DNA of 64,000 nucleotides from Mucilaginibacter phenanthrenivorans (GCF_024721155.1 NZ_JAHVAP010000004.1:529474-593473), one strand, 5' to 3'; positions 19,137 through 28,208 are shown, counted from the stretch's first letter. A program made the numbers and translations. The notes: generated by a model not told the origin, from the letters alone.

Positions 19137-19476
19137 AAGGCTTCCTGTATTAAAATTTTAATATTGATTTTAATTACAATGATTCGTCCCTGATTAGGGA
19201 GATAGCCCTGTAACAACGCTCAGCTGTAGAAATTTATGGCAGCACAAAAAACTTGTCGGTGAAAAAAAGCAACCGGTTATTTTATCTAAAAAAAATTGAA
19301 AAAAGGATTTTGCCTGCCGTTTAGGCAATGAGCGAAAGGGGCGATATGTGGACTTGCTCTGTCATGATTCCTTGATATTTAAATGGTTAACAAATCAGGA
19401 ATTGCGGCAAAGATAGAAAAAAATTGCAATCCTAAACTATTTTTAATTTCCGGATAGTTCGGCTTACATTAGCGCC
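19137..19476. other. Divergent intergenic region upstream of the rtcB operon
   Basis: The 340 bases between the divergent rtcB operon and methyltransferase gene contain no ORF I trust. The clearest signal is a minus-strand TATCTTTG at 19408-19415, matching the Bacteroidota -7 consensus, with T-rich sequence upstream. If used, it gives the operon an untranslated leader of about 260 bases. Long A/T tracts and a weak AGGG/CCCT hairpin near 19196-19211 lie within that leader. Confidence 0.5.
19408..19415 (-). promoter_or_regulatory. Candidate -7 box for the rtcB-prfH operon
   Basis: TATCTTTG on the minus strand fits TAnnTTTG exactly. No other match lies closer to the first gene of the operon. 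The -33 element is weak (a TTTA about 21 bases upstream). Confidence 0.4.
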
Positions 19477-20088
19477 ATGCAGCAAAACCTACAACAGCTT
19501 TATGGCAATATTGATATTTACCTTTTCGACCAGCTATTAAAAGGCCGTTTTGATAATTGCCACAAGATCCTTGATGCCGGTTGTGGTGGCGGGCGTAACC
19601 TTATTTATTTTTTACGCAACGGGTTTGATGTCTACGGGATAGATCCAAACCCGCAAGCTGTGGAAGCTGTAAAAGCACTTGCAACCGCACTTGCGCCAAA
19701 CCTTTCCTTAACCAATTTTAAAACGGCTGCGGCTGAGGATCTGCCTTTTAATGATGAAGCTTTCGATTTGGTAATAAGCAGCGCGGTACTGCATTTTGCA
19801 AACAATGAGGACCATTTCGAAGCCATGTTAACATCCATGTGGAAAGTGTTAAAACCAGGCGGCTATCTTTTTGCACGACTGGCATCAGACATAGGGATAG
19901 AAGACAAAGTAAAACATATTGAGAACCGGCGCTATTTATTGCCTGATGGCTCAGTTCGTTTTTTAGTGAACGAGCAAATGTTGCTTAATTACACCCAAAA
20001 CCTAAAGGGACAATTATTTGAACCCATAAAAACCACCAACGTGCAAAATCTGCGATGTATGACCACGTGGTGCCTGCAAAAAGTGTGA
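19477..20088 (+). CDS. Class I SAM-dependent methyltransferase
   Basis: The 203-residue protein has the Rossmann-type SAM-binding motifs: motif I LDAGCGGGRN, the acidic ligand in VYGIDPNP, AEDLPFNDEAFDLVIS for motif IV and VLKPGGYLFARL after it. The family is broad (methyltransferase 11/25 type) and the substrate cannot be read. It is divergent from the rtcB operon, sharing 340 bases of upstream DNA, so a functional link to RNA repair is possible but unproven. No export signal is present. Confidence 0.9.
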   Translation: MQQNLQQLYGNIDIYLFDQLLKGRFDNCHKILDAGCGGGRNLIYFLRNGFDVYGIDPNPQAVEAVKALATALAPNLSLTNFKTAAAEDLPFNDEAFDLVISSAVLHFANNEDHFEAMLTSMWKVLKPGGYLFARLASDIGIEDKVKHIENRRYLLPDGSVRFLVNEQMLLNYTQNLKGQLFEPIKTTNVQNLRCMTTWCLQKV

Positions 20089-20156
20089 GTATGTTTATAA
20101 TTTACAATAAGCTAATTTAAGCTGCGTTTTTATATTTACATCATACATCATAATTT

Positions 20157-20696
20157 ATGAAATTTATCAAATCGTATTTCCTGTTATTTAGTATTTTATT
20201 CGCAGTGGCCGTATTGCCGGCATGTAAGGCTAAAAAGCCGATAGTTACGCGCCCGCCGGTTACCTATCCACCCGATCCACAACCTGTAAAGAGGGAAACG
20301 CCACCGCCGGCTGCTCCTGTTCAGCAGGAAACACCGCCACCGCCGCCACCGGTTGCAAAACCCGACTATAACTTTAAAAATATCCAGTTTGAATTTAACT
20401 CAGGCATCTTAAAAACCGACTCATATCCTACTTTAGATAAGATTGCCGCCGAAATAAAGAAAGACCCCTCTGTAAAGTTTGTATTGAACGGTAATTCTTC
20501 GGCCGAGGGTAGTGCTGACCACAACATGGCACTATCGGTAGAGAGAGCAAATTCTGTAAAACTGTATCTGGTTAACAGTGGAATTTCTGGTGATAATCTT
20601 GCTATAAAAGGATATGGTGAAAGTAAACCTGTTGCAGATAACAGTACTGAAGAAGGCAGGGTATTGAACAGAAGGGTAGAGATAAAGAAGCAGTAG
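20157..20696 (+). CDS. OmpA-family peptidoglycan-associated lipoprotein
   Basis: The 179-residue protein has a lipoprotein signal with lipobox LPAC (Cys at about 22) and a proline-rich linker of about 45 residues (PPPAAPVQQETPPPPPPV). A C-terminal OmpA domain follows with FEFNSGILKTDSYPTLD, the NxxLSxxRAxxVxxYL-like pattern NMALSVERANSVKLYL and NRRVEI. It should sit in the outer membrane and bind peptidoglycan through the OmpA domain. Monocistronic, ending at a strong terminator. Confidence 0.93.
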   Translation: MKFIKSYFLLFSILFAVAVLPACKAKKPIVTRPPVTYPPDPQPVKRETPPPAAPVQQETPPPPPPVAKPDYNFKNIQFEFNSGILKTDSYPTLDKIAAEIKKDPSVKFVLNGNSSAEGSADHNMALSVERANSVKLYLVNSGISGDNLAIKGYGESKPVADNSTEEGRVLNRRVEIKKQ

Positions 20697-20716
20697 TAAC
20701 GTTATAAATTGCCAGG

Positions 20717-20758
20717 AAGCCTTAAACCGCAGCGTTATGCTCCGGCTTAAGGCTTTTT
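20717..20758. terminator. Bidirectional terminator
   Basis: AAGCCTTAAACCG and CGGCTTAAGGCTT form a 13-bp stem with a single mismatch and a 13-base loop, followed by a T run on the plus strand. It separates the convergent ompA-like and SnoaL-like genes. Confidence 0.85.
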
Positions 20759-20762
20759 CATT

Positions 20763-21143
20763 TTACGCCACCAGGTTAGCTTCTGCGCCAAATGCCTGGT
20801 CTATTATAATTTTCCAGGTACCATCGGCCTGCTGTTTCATTACCTCAATGCCTTTGGCGCTTATTTTCACTTCGTCTCCATCCTTAATGCTCCATTCGGA
20901 ACGGCCAAGGGCAACATCGCCTGTTTGCAGGCAATAAACGGTTTTGATCTCCATTTTTCCTTTTATAGATAAAATGGCTTTTATGGCCTCTTCAAACTTT
21001 TCCCTGCCCGATACCGGTTTTTCCGGCTCCGGCACAATAATTCCTGTAACATCATACATGTTCATAACGGTGGCAACATCGCCTGTATTAAAGGCGGCTG
21101 CAAGTGTAGTGTGAGCGTCCTGTGCTCTTGTTGGTAAGTTCAT
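20763..21143 (-). CDS. NTF2-like (SnoaL/DUF4440) protein
   Basis: The 126-residue cytoplasmic protein consists of one NTF2-like domain: helix-rich start (AAAFNTGDVATVMNMYD), a conserved GREKFEEAIKAIL helix and a C-terminal strand pair ending QQADGTWKIIIDQAF. Proteins of this type are small ligand-binding proteins or enzymes of mostly unknown substrate. It lies 34 bases downstream of the PEP mutase/isocitrate lyase-like gene on the same strand and may be co-transcribed with it. Confidence 0.85.
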   Translation of the reverse strand: MNLPTRAQDAHTTLAAAFNTGDVATVMNMYDVTGIIVPEPEKPVSGREKFEEAIKAILSIKGKMEIKTVYCLQTGDVALGRSEWSIKDGDEVKISAKGIEVMKQQADGTWKIIIDQAFGAEANLVA

Positions 21144-21177
21144 TTGTTTTTAGTTTTTATTGATGATTAAGTTATTT

Positions 21178-21945
21178 TTAAAGAATCGACGCGAAGTTGT
21201 TGTCACTAAGGACTGCTTTTGCCAGCGCGCCCGCGTTGTTATACACCTTGTTAAAAAGGAATGGCCCCATGCTGATGCGCTTTACACCCAGTGCACCCAA
21301 TTCGTCAAAACCGGGAAGTGCGGGCATACACATTACATTAACGGGCAGCGTGGTGGCTTGTACAACTGTTTTAATATCACCGCTGTCAGTAATACAGGGA
21401 ACGAAGATCCCCTGGGCGCCTGCGTCTTCATAGGTTTTAACACGGACAAGCGTATCTTCAAGCGCAGTTGGTGAGCCCATAAGGAAACCATCCGTCCTGA
21501 TGTTTAAAAAAAGCTGCATGTTATTCCGGCTGATGTGGTCTGCTATTGCTGAAAGCGTACTCTGAAAAATGTCTGCCGACTGGAATTGGCGTGATGCGCC
21601 GGGGATTGTATCCTCCAGGTTTATACCCACTACGCCGGCATCATGCAGTTTATTAATGTTATTGATAATCCCAGCGGCAGTTTTATCATATCCCCCTTCC
21701 ATGTCAACAGAAAAAGGAATTTTCACCACCTCAACCACCCTTTTTGCAAGACGCAGCAACAGGTCAAATGGGAGATTTTCGCCGTCAGCGTAGCCGAGTG
21801 AGTTTGACATGGCCTGGCTTGATACGCCAATAGCCTGGTAACCGGCAGCTTCAAATACGGTAGCGCTGTGAACGTCCCAAATGTTACCCAAAACGAACTG
21901 GGACGGATTGTTGTGCAGTTGCACAAATGCTTCAAAATTATTCAT
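21178..21945 (-). CDS. Isocitrate lyase / PEP mutase family protein
   Basis: The 255-residue TIM-barrel protein matches the PEP mutase branch of the isocitrate lyase superfamily: LGNIWDVHSATVFEAAGYQAIGVSS at the N terminus, VDMEGGY for the metal-binding acidic residues, NLEDTIPG and LFLNIRTD. Relatives include oxaloacetate decarboxylase-like and phosphonopyruvate-related C-C lyases; the substrate is unknown. The AraC-type regulator directly upstream on the same strand is a plausible control gene. Confidence 0.88.
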   Translation of the reverse strand: MNNFEAFVQLHNNPSQFVLGNIWDVHSATVFEAAGYQAIGVSSQAMSNSLGYADGENLPFDLLLRLAKRVVEVVKIPFSVDMEGGYDKTAAGIINNINKLHDAGVVGINLEDTIPGASRQFQSADIFQSTLSAIADHISRNNMQLFLNIRTDGFLMGSPTALEDTLVRVKTYEDAGAQGIFVPCITDSGDIKTVVQATTLPVNVMCMPALPGFDELGALGVKRISMGPFLFNKVYNNAGALAKAVLSDNNFASIL

Positions 21946-22025
21946 ATTTTTAGCTTGTTAATTAATTTTAAACAAAGCTACATTGGCGGCGAATGCCAAA
22001 ATTGTACAAACAGGAACTGGTAAAA

Positions 22026-22838
22026 TTATTGCTGTAAAAGCTGGTTAACAGGAGTAATGTTGTGCAGGTAAGCAGAGGGGGTAAAACCGGTAAACAATTT
22101 AAAATCGCGGATAAAATGCGATTGGTCGAAGTAACCGCTTTCGTAAGCTATTGAGGTAAGCGAGAGGTCGTTTTTTGAAATAAGCTTAAGGCTGAACTGG
22201 AACCGGTTTATTTTATTGAACGCCGTTGGCGAAAGGCCCGTATTCTGATAAACAAGTTTATGCAGGTACCGCGCGGTAATGCCATGTTTTAGTGCAATAT
22301 TGTTCAGGTTATTTTCGGCGGGATCCTTTTTTATACTGGTCAAAATATTGGCGGCTTTATCAATTCTGAAAAAACGTTTTTCATTTTCCTTTAACTGTTT
22401 AATCAGGAAAGCCTCCAATAGCGCTATTCTATTACCGGGATTCAATGTTTCGAGCAAACGGGCGTAAAGAGTGTTAACAGGCTCACCAATCACATCAGCT
22501 GCATTTGAGATCTGATCATTAAACAAACCTATTTCATCATTTAAAAAATAGGCGGCCGAATGCGGGAAGAATTTAACGCCCAACATGGTGTGCTTCCCTT
22601 TTGAGCGGATAGGGAGCGGTTTGGTAACCTGTCCCCATAGTTCAATGCCAGGCGTTTTTAAGTATTTATTTTCAACAGATGACTCCCAGGTACCACTACC
22701 CAGGTTGAAGATCAATTCCATATCCCCGCTGGGGAAAACGGTATCTTCAAACTCAATATCCGAGTCAGATTCAAAGATATAGTAATGCCTTACATAAGGC
22801 TTCAGTATATCCGATGGAAAAAACTGCTTAAATTCCAT
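22026..22838 (-). CDS. AraC-family transcriptional regulator
   Basis: The 270-residue regulator has an N-terminal ligand domain of the DUF6597 kind (YVRHYYIFESD, VFPSGDMELIFNLG, GVKFFPHSAAYFL) and a C-terminal AraC double helix-turn-helix. The latter shows HGITARYLHKLVYQNTGLSPTAF and SIAYESGYFDQSHFIRDFKLFTGFTPSAY. It lies upstream of the PEP mutase-like gene by 80 bases on the same strand and 23 bases downstream of a secreted DUF4440 gene. Its effector is unknown. Confidence 0.92.
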   Translation of the reverse strand: MEFKQFFPSDILKPYVRHYYIFESDSDIEFEDTVFPSGDMELIFNLGSGTWESSVENKYLKTPGIELWGQVTKPLPIRSKGKHTMLGVKFFPHSAAYFLNDEIGLFNDQISNAADVIGEPVNTLYARLLETLNPGNRIALLEAFLIKQLKENEKRFFRIDKAANILTSIKKDPAENNLNNIALKHGITARYLHKLVYQNTGLSPTAFNKINRFQFSLKLISKNDLSLTSIAYESGYFDQSHFIRDFKLFTGFTPSAYLHNITPVNQLLQQ

Positions 22839-22861
22839 AACGTAAATTTACTGATATTTTC

Positions 22862-23329
22862 TCATTTGGCGGGGTTATCACTGCTGAACGAATCGCGAAA
22901 CATTTTCCAGCCCTTTGCAGTCTTTTTCCACAACACCAAAAACTTTCCATTATCAATTATTTTATTGTTTTTATCAAATGATTGCCAGATCCCCTCTTCG
23001 GTCACATAACCATTTCCAAGCCCATAAACATTGGTAGTAATAAATTTCCCGTTCCAAAGCCCTCCTTTTTTGTGGCTGGTCATTTTAAAGAAGTCAAGTG
23101 CGCCTTTATGCCCCTTCATTGCGGGTGCATTTGGCAGCATAATCAGGCAATCTTCTGCGTAACGGTTGATAAAAATAGATGGATCGTTCTTTAGGTACGA
23201 TTGAAAATAAATACTGTTACTTGCAGCAATAGCTTTTTTTTCTTCAGCCAGATCGCTTTGAGCGGCAACTTTGTTAAAGCTAAAACACAGCAATAACAGG
23301 ATAACTGATAATAAAATTTGCTTTTTCAT
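22862..23329 (-). CDS. Secreted NTF2-like DUF4440 protein
   Basis: The 155-residue protein has a signal peptide ending near residue 24 (KVAAQ), then an NTF2-like domain with SIYFQSYLKNDPSIFINRYAEDC, MLPNAPAMKGHKGALDFF and a C-terminal LVLWKKTAKGWKMFRDSF. It is the third protein of this fold in the window. Probably periplasmic. It stands directly upstream of the AraC-type regulator on the same strand; function unknown. Confidence 0.85.
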   Translation of the reverse strand: MKKQILLSVILLLLCFSFNKVAAQSDLAEEKKAIAASNSIYFQSYLKNDPSIFINRYAEDCLIMLPNAPAMKGHKGALDFFKMTSHKKGGLWNGKFITTNVYGLGNGYVTEEGIWQSFDKNNKIIDNGKFLVLWKKTAKGWKMFRDSFSSDNPAK

Positions 23330-23419
23330 ATTAGCTTGATCTTTAAATTACGGCCAAAACTACATTGTGCAAAAACGAAAAAATTGTACAAAACGGCCCT
23401 ATTTAAAAACGATAAATAT

Positions 23420-24178
23420 TTAGATCTTCTCCGTCAAATGCTTCCAGTATCGTTTAGGGATGTGCCTTACATGCAGCTTTGTATTTTTACGCGAGGCTAT
23501 GTCCACACTTTTAAAATAATTTTTCCATAGGTGCTGGTAGGTTTCTTCATCTTCCCCGAAAGCAGCAACCACTTTACCCGGCGAGTTAACAGATGAAAAT
23601 TCCATCGAAACAAATTCAACATCGTGCAGGTCGTAATACAAACCGTAATTGCGTTTAATATCATAGATCATCCACTTCTGATCAGCATAGCGGCTTTTGA
23701 AATGTTTGATCAATAAAGGTAAAACGTTAAAATCAGGCTCGATGCCTGCATAATAAGTTTCGTCCTTAAGCTTCTGAAAACGGATAAATGCTTCCATACG
23801 GTGTTTTTCGCGGCGCATCATCCTCACAATTTCCGAGATCCTGAGCACGTATTTGTTGCCGTAATTGTCTTCTATATTTTGTTTACTATCAAACGCATAC
23901 CTGATATAACCTAAAATATTATTTTCTTCGTTTTCCATTTCAGAGAGATGCGCAATGTAAATACGCTGCACGCCATTCGCCGATAGCTTTTGATTCAGGC
24001 CTTTTAGTACCCGATTAGCCCGGATATCATCGGTTATAATTTGCAGTACATCTTCAAACATAGCGCTGTTTGCGTTCCCGTTTTTTTGTAGATTTACCTG
24101 TATGAGTTTCCTGTCATAAACTTCAAAAACAGCGGTTAGCAGGCCTTCAAATGTGCCATCGTATATCAGCCTTGTCAT
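23420..24178 (-). CDS. TIGR03915/DUF4130 DNA-repair-associated protein
   Basis: The 252-residue protein matches the family that is always paired with the TIGR03916 radical SAM protein: MTRLIYDGTFEGLLTAVFEVY at the start, RISEIVRMMRREKHRMEAFIRF in the middle and DRRFGLYYD-like NYGLYYD near the C-terminal third. It is predicted to act with its partner in DNA modification or repair, possibly on UV or alkylation lesions. The partner ends two bases upstream, giving a tight two-gene operon. The exact reaction is unknown. Confidence 0.93.
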   Translation of the reverse strand: MTRLIYDGTFEGLLTAVFEVYDRKLIQVNLQKNGNANSAMFEDVLQIITDDIRANRVLKGLNQKLSANGVQRIYIAHLSEMENEENNILGYIRYAFDSKQNIEDNYGNKYVLRISEIVRMMRREKHRMEAFIRFQKLKDETYYAGIEPDFNVLPLLIKHFKSRYADQKWMIYDIKRNYGLYYDLHDVEFVSMEFSSVNSPGKVVAAFGEDEETYQHLWKNYFKSVDIASRKNTKLHVRHIPKRYWKHLTEKI

Positions 24179-24180
24179 GG

Positions 24181-25437
24181 TTAAAAAATGCTCAACTGGT
24201 TTTGCACGTTCTTTAAGTATTTGCTCTGCGACTCGGCAAGGATGAATTGCTTAATTTTAGTTCCGGTAAGATCTCTGCGTTCAAAATCATTGCTTTTACA
24301 GGTGATAAAATATTTGGCGCGGTTTATGGCAACACCTATTTTTTTAAGCTGATCCCAATTTAAGCGGGCAAATTTGCGGGCACTTACAATCTTTTGCGCC
24401 GATTGAACGCCAATCCCCGGCACGCGGAGGATCAATTGCAGATCAGCCTTGTTGATATCGATAGGAAAGGCTTGCATATTACGGATGGCCCAACCAAGTT
24501 TTGGGTCGATGTCCAGGTCAAGCAGTGGTTGTTGGTTATTTACAATCTCGTTTACTTTAAAGCCATAAAAGCGCATCAGCCAATCAGCCTGGTAAAGGCG
24601 ATTTTCGCGCACCATTGGCACGGCTGTGTTTAAGCCGGGTAAGCGTTTATCAGCCAGCACCGGCACATAACCTGAATAATAAACCCGCTTTAAATTGAAG
24701 TTTTTATAAAAGTGATTGGCTGTGTTTAAAATCTGCTGATCATTCTCGGGCGTTGCACCGATTATTACCTGGGTGCTTTGCCCGGCGGGCGCAAACATCG
24801 GCGCTTTTTTAAAAAGCTTTTTCTCTTCGGTACGCTGGATGATCTCCTTATTTAAAAATGTCATAGGGTCAATCATATCCTGGCGGTTTTTATCAGGGGC
24901 AAGCAGCTTTAAACCGGCTTCGGTTGGCATTTCGAGGTTAACGCTCAGGCGATCGGCATACAGACCGGCCTCGCGCATCAATTCATCACTTGCGCCGGGA
25001 ATGGATTTTAAATGGATATAACCGTTAAAGTTATTTTCGGTACGGAGTTTTTTGGCGATCATTACCAATCGCTCCATGGTATAGTCGGCATCCTTAAAAA
25101 TACCGGAGCTTAAAAACAGGCCCTCAATATAATTGCGGCGATAGAAATTAATGGTGAGATCAACCACTTCCTGAACGGTAAAGGCAGCGCGCTTGATGTC
25201 GTTACTTTTGCGGGACACACAATAAGCACAATCAAAAATGCAATGGTTAGTGAGCAGGATCTTTAACAGCGATACGCATCGTCCGTCTTCGGTATAGCTA
25301 TGACAGATGCCGTTGCTGGCATTGCCGAGTCCCTTATTCTCATTTTTTCGCTTGCTGCCGCTCGATGCGCATGATACATCATACTTGGCTGCATCCGCCA
25401 GGATGTTCAATTTCTCCGTTATCCTATCCACATTCAT
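24181..25437 (-). CDS. Radical SAM DNA modification/repair protein (TIGR03916)
   Basis: From ATG 25437 the protein has 418 residues; a longer frame to 25536 exists but its extra 33 residues are hydrophobic and unlike the family. The cluster-binding motif is Cys66-x3-Cys70-x2-Cys73 (CIFDCAYC). A helix-hairpin-helix (VPGIGVQSAQKIVSARKF) near residues 345-362 implies DNA binding. It forms an operon with the TIGR03915 gene. The family is known from genomics only as a predicted DNA-repair enzyme. An 18-bp perfect hairpin lies about 100 bases upstream. Confidence 0.93.
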   Translation of the reverse strand: MNVDRITEKLNILADAAKYDVSCASSGSKRKNENKGLGNASNGICHSYTEDGRCVSLLKILLTNHCIFDCAYCVSRKSNDIKRAAFTVQEVVDLTINFYRRNYIEGLFLSSGIFKDADYTMERLVMIAKKLRTENNFNGYIHLKSIPGASDELMREAGLYADRLSVNLEMPTEAGLKLLAPDKNRQDMIDPMTFLNKEIIQRTEEKKLFKKAPMFAPAGQSTQVIIGATPENDQQILNTANHFYKNFNLKRVYYSGYVPVLADKRLPGLNTAVPMVRENRLYQADWLMRFYGFKVNEIVNNQQPLLDLDIDPKLGWAIRNMQAFPIDINKADLQLILRVPGIGVQSAQKIVSARKFARLNWDQLKKIGVAINRAKYFITCKSNDFERRDLTGTKIKQFILAESQSKYLKNVQNQLSIF

Positions 25438-25539
25438 ATCAATTAAAAATACCAATATTATTAGCAATTTGTTTTGATAATAAGTAGAGCTTTGGGGAAT
25501 AAGAATATTAGAAGTTTTAAAGGCGTTTAATGCCAAAAT

Positions 25540-25581
25540 TGTTATTGACCTTAAAATATTAACATTTTAAGGTCAATAACA
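25540..25581. promoter_or_regulatory. 18-bp perfect inverted repeat upstream of the DNA-repair operon
   Basis: TGTTATTGACCTTAAAAT and its exact complement are separated by a 6-base loop. It lies between the GH20 stop (25709) and the radical SAM start (25437). With no real U-run after it on the minus strand it is a poor terminator. It may be an operator or a structured leader for the repair genes. Confidence 0.6.
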
Positions 25582-25599
25582 TATCTCTGTATCGTGCAA

Positions 25600-25690
25600 A
25601 TTAGTTACGCACCTATGGAGCGAAAAAACTTCTTTTAATTATTTTGCTACCAATATGTTGCTCCTATCGGAGCAGTTAGGCGGCTAAAAT
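25600..25690. repeat. Probable interspersed repeat with TGCTCC/GGAGCA hairpin
   Basis: The spacer contains CACCTATGGAGCG, an A/T-rich middle and then TGCTCC-TATC-GGAGCA (25659-25674), a perfect 6-bp hairpin. The phrase resembles a repeat I have seen between genes of several Bacteroidota, but only one copy is in this window, so the assignment rests on memory of that pattern. Confidence 0.4.
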
Positions 25691-25708
25691 TGGAGTTGCA
25701 ATTTAATC

Positions 25709-28009
25709 TTAATGCTTCAACCAACTCGCGGGAATTTCCTTCGGTTCCGAACCATTTAAACTATATTTCAATAAAAGCTTAAAGCCGCCGCCGCCTTCAA
25801 TAAAGTCAAGGTTAAACGGATGTGCGCCCATCGCCAATGCAATTTGCCCGCTGCGTTCCTGGGCTGAGTGGTTGCCGTCGTTATTCACTGTTACGTTATT
25901 GCCGATGCGTAAAACGCCGCCGTCATCGCAGGTTAGGTAAAAACTGTAAATACCATCAGTCGGAACTTCGATATAGCCTCTGTAGGTAATTCCAAATGAT
26001 GGCGCTTTTACTGTGGAGGGCACCTCAATTTTATTGGTAATAAATGTGCTGTCAACTTTCGCACCGTGCATTAAGGCGGTTTCTTTAAAATAAGCTTTGT
26101 AATAGCTGCAAGCCAATCCGGGCTTTGGTGGTGCAATTTTCACCGGGCCAAGCATGAGCTGTTGCGTATAATTAAGGCTATAAATATCACCGCGGGTACC
26201 TGCCGGTGTAAAGGCGGCTACTTTAACCAGTTCCGATGTTTTAATAATTAAAGGCGATGGCAGTTTCGGTGATGCAGTTGTCGGTGGCAAGCCATCGGTT
26301 GTATACCTGATAGTAAGGGTCGGCAACGGTTTAGTAATGCTTAATTTTCCCTCATCAGTAAATACATATTCATTTAACAAACCCGGAAGATCGGGCAGAC
26401 GATAATTGATCTTCAGTGCATCCATCCTGTTGTATTGCTGAACCAGGCGCTTTAAATAGGAATCGTATTTATTTTGATCATTCGTCCAAAGCATTTCGGC
26501 CAATGCAGTCATGCGTGGCATGTACATATAATCGGCACGTTTTTCTGAGGGTATCATCTCCGACCAGATGTTTGCCTGGGCACCGATTATCGCTTTTGCT
26601 TCCTCTTTATTTAACACCTTCGGGATAGGGTTAAAATGGTATACTTTAGAAATGGAGTACTGATCCGGCTGGGCGTCAAAATACAATGGTTCGCCGGGTG
26701 TCATGATAACGGTATTGCCATTTTTAGCTGCTTTTACAGGTGCATCAGGCACCCATCCACGCCAGTACATTATAATCGCCGTTTTGGTTACGCCGCCTTC
26801 AATTATCTCGTCCCAACCTATCATCTTGCGTCCTTTTGAATTAAAGAACTTTTCCATCCTGTTAATGAAGTAGCTTTGCAGGGCAGGCAGGTCCTTAATT
26901 CCCTCCTTTTGCATTAAAGCTTTACAAGCATCAGATTTTGCCCAGTCGGACCGGTCAACCTCATCGCCGCCAATATGAATATATTTTGATGGAAAGATCT
27001 TCATAATCTCGTTAAATACATTTTCGGCAAACTCAAACGTATTTTCGTTACAAGGACAGATGGGTTTTGAAAACAGCTCGCCAAATTTATTCTCGCCATT
27101 GCAGGTTAAAAACGGGTACGAATTTATTGCGGCCATCATATGGCCGGGCATATCAATTTCCGGGATAACATCGATATGCCTGGCAGCAGCATAAGCCACA
27201 ACACCCTTCATTTCATCCTGTGTGTAAAAGCCACCATATAACGTTTTGCCATCGCGTTGGATGATGTGTTCTTTATCAATAGTAAAATCAGGATTATCAA
27301 CTGCGCGCTTCATGCAGGCCGAGTCCTGGTTATTAAAAGTTCGCCATGCCCCTTCTTCGGTAAGTCTTGGATATCTTTTTATTTCGATGCGCCAGCCCTG
27401 GTCGTCGGTTAAATGCAGGTGCAGCTTATTCATTTTGTAAAGCGCCATCCTGTCGATAAACTTCTCCAAATAGTTAATGGAAAAAAAATGCCGTGATACG
27501 TCCAAATGCATGCCACGCCATTCATAAGTTGGATGATCTTCTATGGTTAATGCTGGTAACGATAACTGCTTCGCTATGTTGCCGTCCTCAATTGAAACAG
27601 GCAACAGTTGTCTTATAGTTTCAATAGCATGAAAGATTCCGGCGGGATCTTTTGCCGCTATAATTACCTGTTGCGGAGTAATGGTTAACTTATATGCTTC
27701 AGGGGCAGCAATGGATGCATCATATACCAATTTTATAGCATGGGGATTAGGGTTTTTAGTTATGCTTAATTTTTTGCCAAGGCCCTTGCTTAGCAAATCA
27801 TTTAATTCATTTGCCTCATTCCAAAACCGCTCAGCAAGTAAAATACTCGTTTTTGAAGTAATAATAAAAGAGCCTTTACCGGCAACCAATTCTGCAGGAT
27901 ATGGTATTAACGGGTACCTGCTAATTTCCTGCGCTGCTGCATTAAAGCTGATAAAAATTACCAGGGTTACAAGCTTAAAGGATAAGTGCTTTGACGTAAA
28001 AAATTTCAT
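25709..28009 (-). CDS. GH20 beta-N-acetylhexosaminidase with C-terminal PA14 domain
   Basis: From ATG 28009 (signal peptide ending SFNAAAQ) the protein has 766 residues; a 19-codon upstream extension is possible but lacks signal character. In order: GH20 N-terminal domain, catalytic barrel with LHLTDDQGWRIEIKRYP and the acid pair in YIHIGGDEVDRSDW, a chitobiase C-terminal-like domain (TIRYTTDGLPPT) and a PA14-like module (GIYSFYLTCDDGGVLRIG). It removes terminal beta-linked HexNAc. The gene stands alone on the minus strand and is homologous to the partial GH20 at the left edge. Confidence 0.95.
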   Translation of the reverse strand: MKFFTSKHLSFKLVTLVIFISFNAAAQEISRYPLIPYPAELVAGKGSFIITSKTSILLAERFWNEANELNDLLSKGLGKKLSITKNPNPHAIKLVYDASIAAPEAYKLTITPQQVIIAAKDPAGIFHAIETIRQLLPVSIEDGNIAKQLSLPALTIEDHPTYEWRGMHLDVSRHFFSINYLEKFIDRMALYKMNKLHLHLTDDQGWRIEIKRYPRLTEEGAWRTFNNQDSACMKRAVDNPDFTIDKEHIIQRDGKTLYGGFYTQDEMKGVVAYAAARHIDVIPEIDMPGHMMAAINSYPFLTCNGENKFGELFSKPICPCNENTFEFAENVFNEIMKIFPSKYIHIGGDEVDRSDWAKSDACKALMQKEGIKDLPALQSYFINRMEKFFNSKGRKMIGWDEIIEGGVTKTAIIMYWRGWVPDAPVKAAKNGNTVIMTPGEPLYFDAQPDQYSISKVYHFNPIPKVLNKEEAKAIIGAQANIWSEMIPSEKRADYMYMPRMTALAEMLWTNDQNKYDSYLKRLVQQYNRMDALKINYRLPDLPGLLNEYVFTDEGKLSITKPLPTLTIRYTTDGLPPTTASPKLPSPLIIKTSELVKVAAFTPAGTRGDIYSLNYTQQLMLGPVKIAPPKPGLACSYYKAYFKETALMHGAKVDSTFITNKIEVPSTVKAPSFGITYRGYIEVPTDGIYSFYLTCDDGGVLRIGNNVTVNNDGNHSAQERSGQIALAMGAHPFNLDFIEGGGGFKLLLKYSLNGSEPKEIPASWLKH

Positions 28010-28090
28010 TGAAAGAAGCGTGTTGTTTTGAGTTTGAAAGGTAATGATTTGAGGGATATTACACAAGAAAAGATAGGATTGCTAAAGCGA

Positions 28091-28206
28091 TGAGCCGAAT
28101 AGGAATCCTATTCGGCTCAATAAAATTAAATTTTTGAGCCGATTAATTTACTATTCGGCTCAAAAAATACGTATATTTGAGCCGAATAGAATAAATATCC
28201 GGCTCA
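28091..28206. promoter_or_regulatory. Six-half-site operator array upstream of fic
   Basis: TGAGCCGAATA half-sites form three inverted pairs: 28091/28119 (a perfect 29-bp palindrome), 28131/28166 and 28178/28206. The pairs begin 44 and 43 bases apart, about four helical turns. The last half-site ends two bases before the fic start codon. A perfect -7 box TATATTTG (28172-28179) overlaps the fifth half-site, so occupation would block both transcription and the ribosome site. Confidence 0.8.
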
Positions 28207-28208
28207 CG

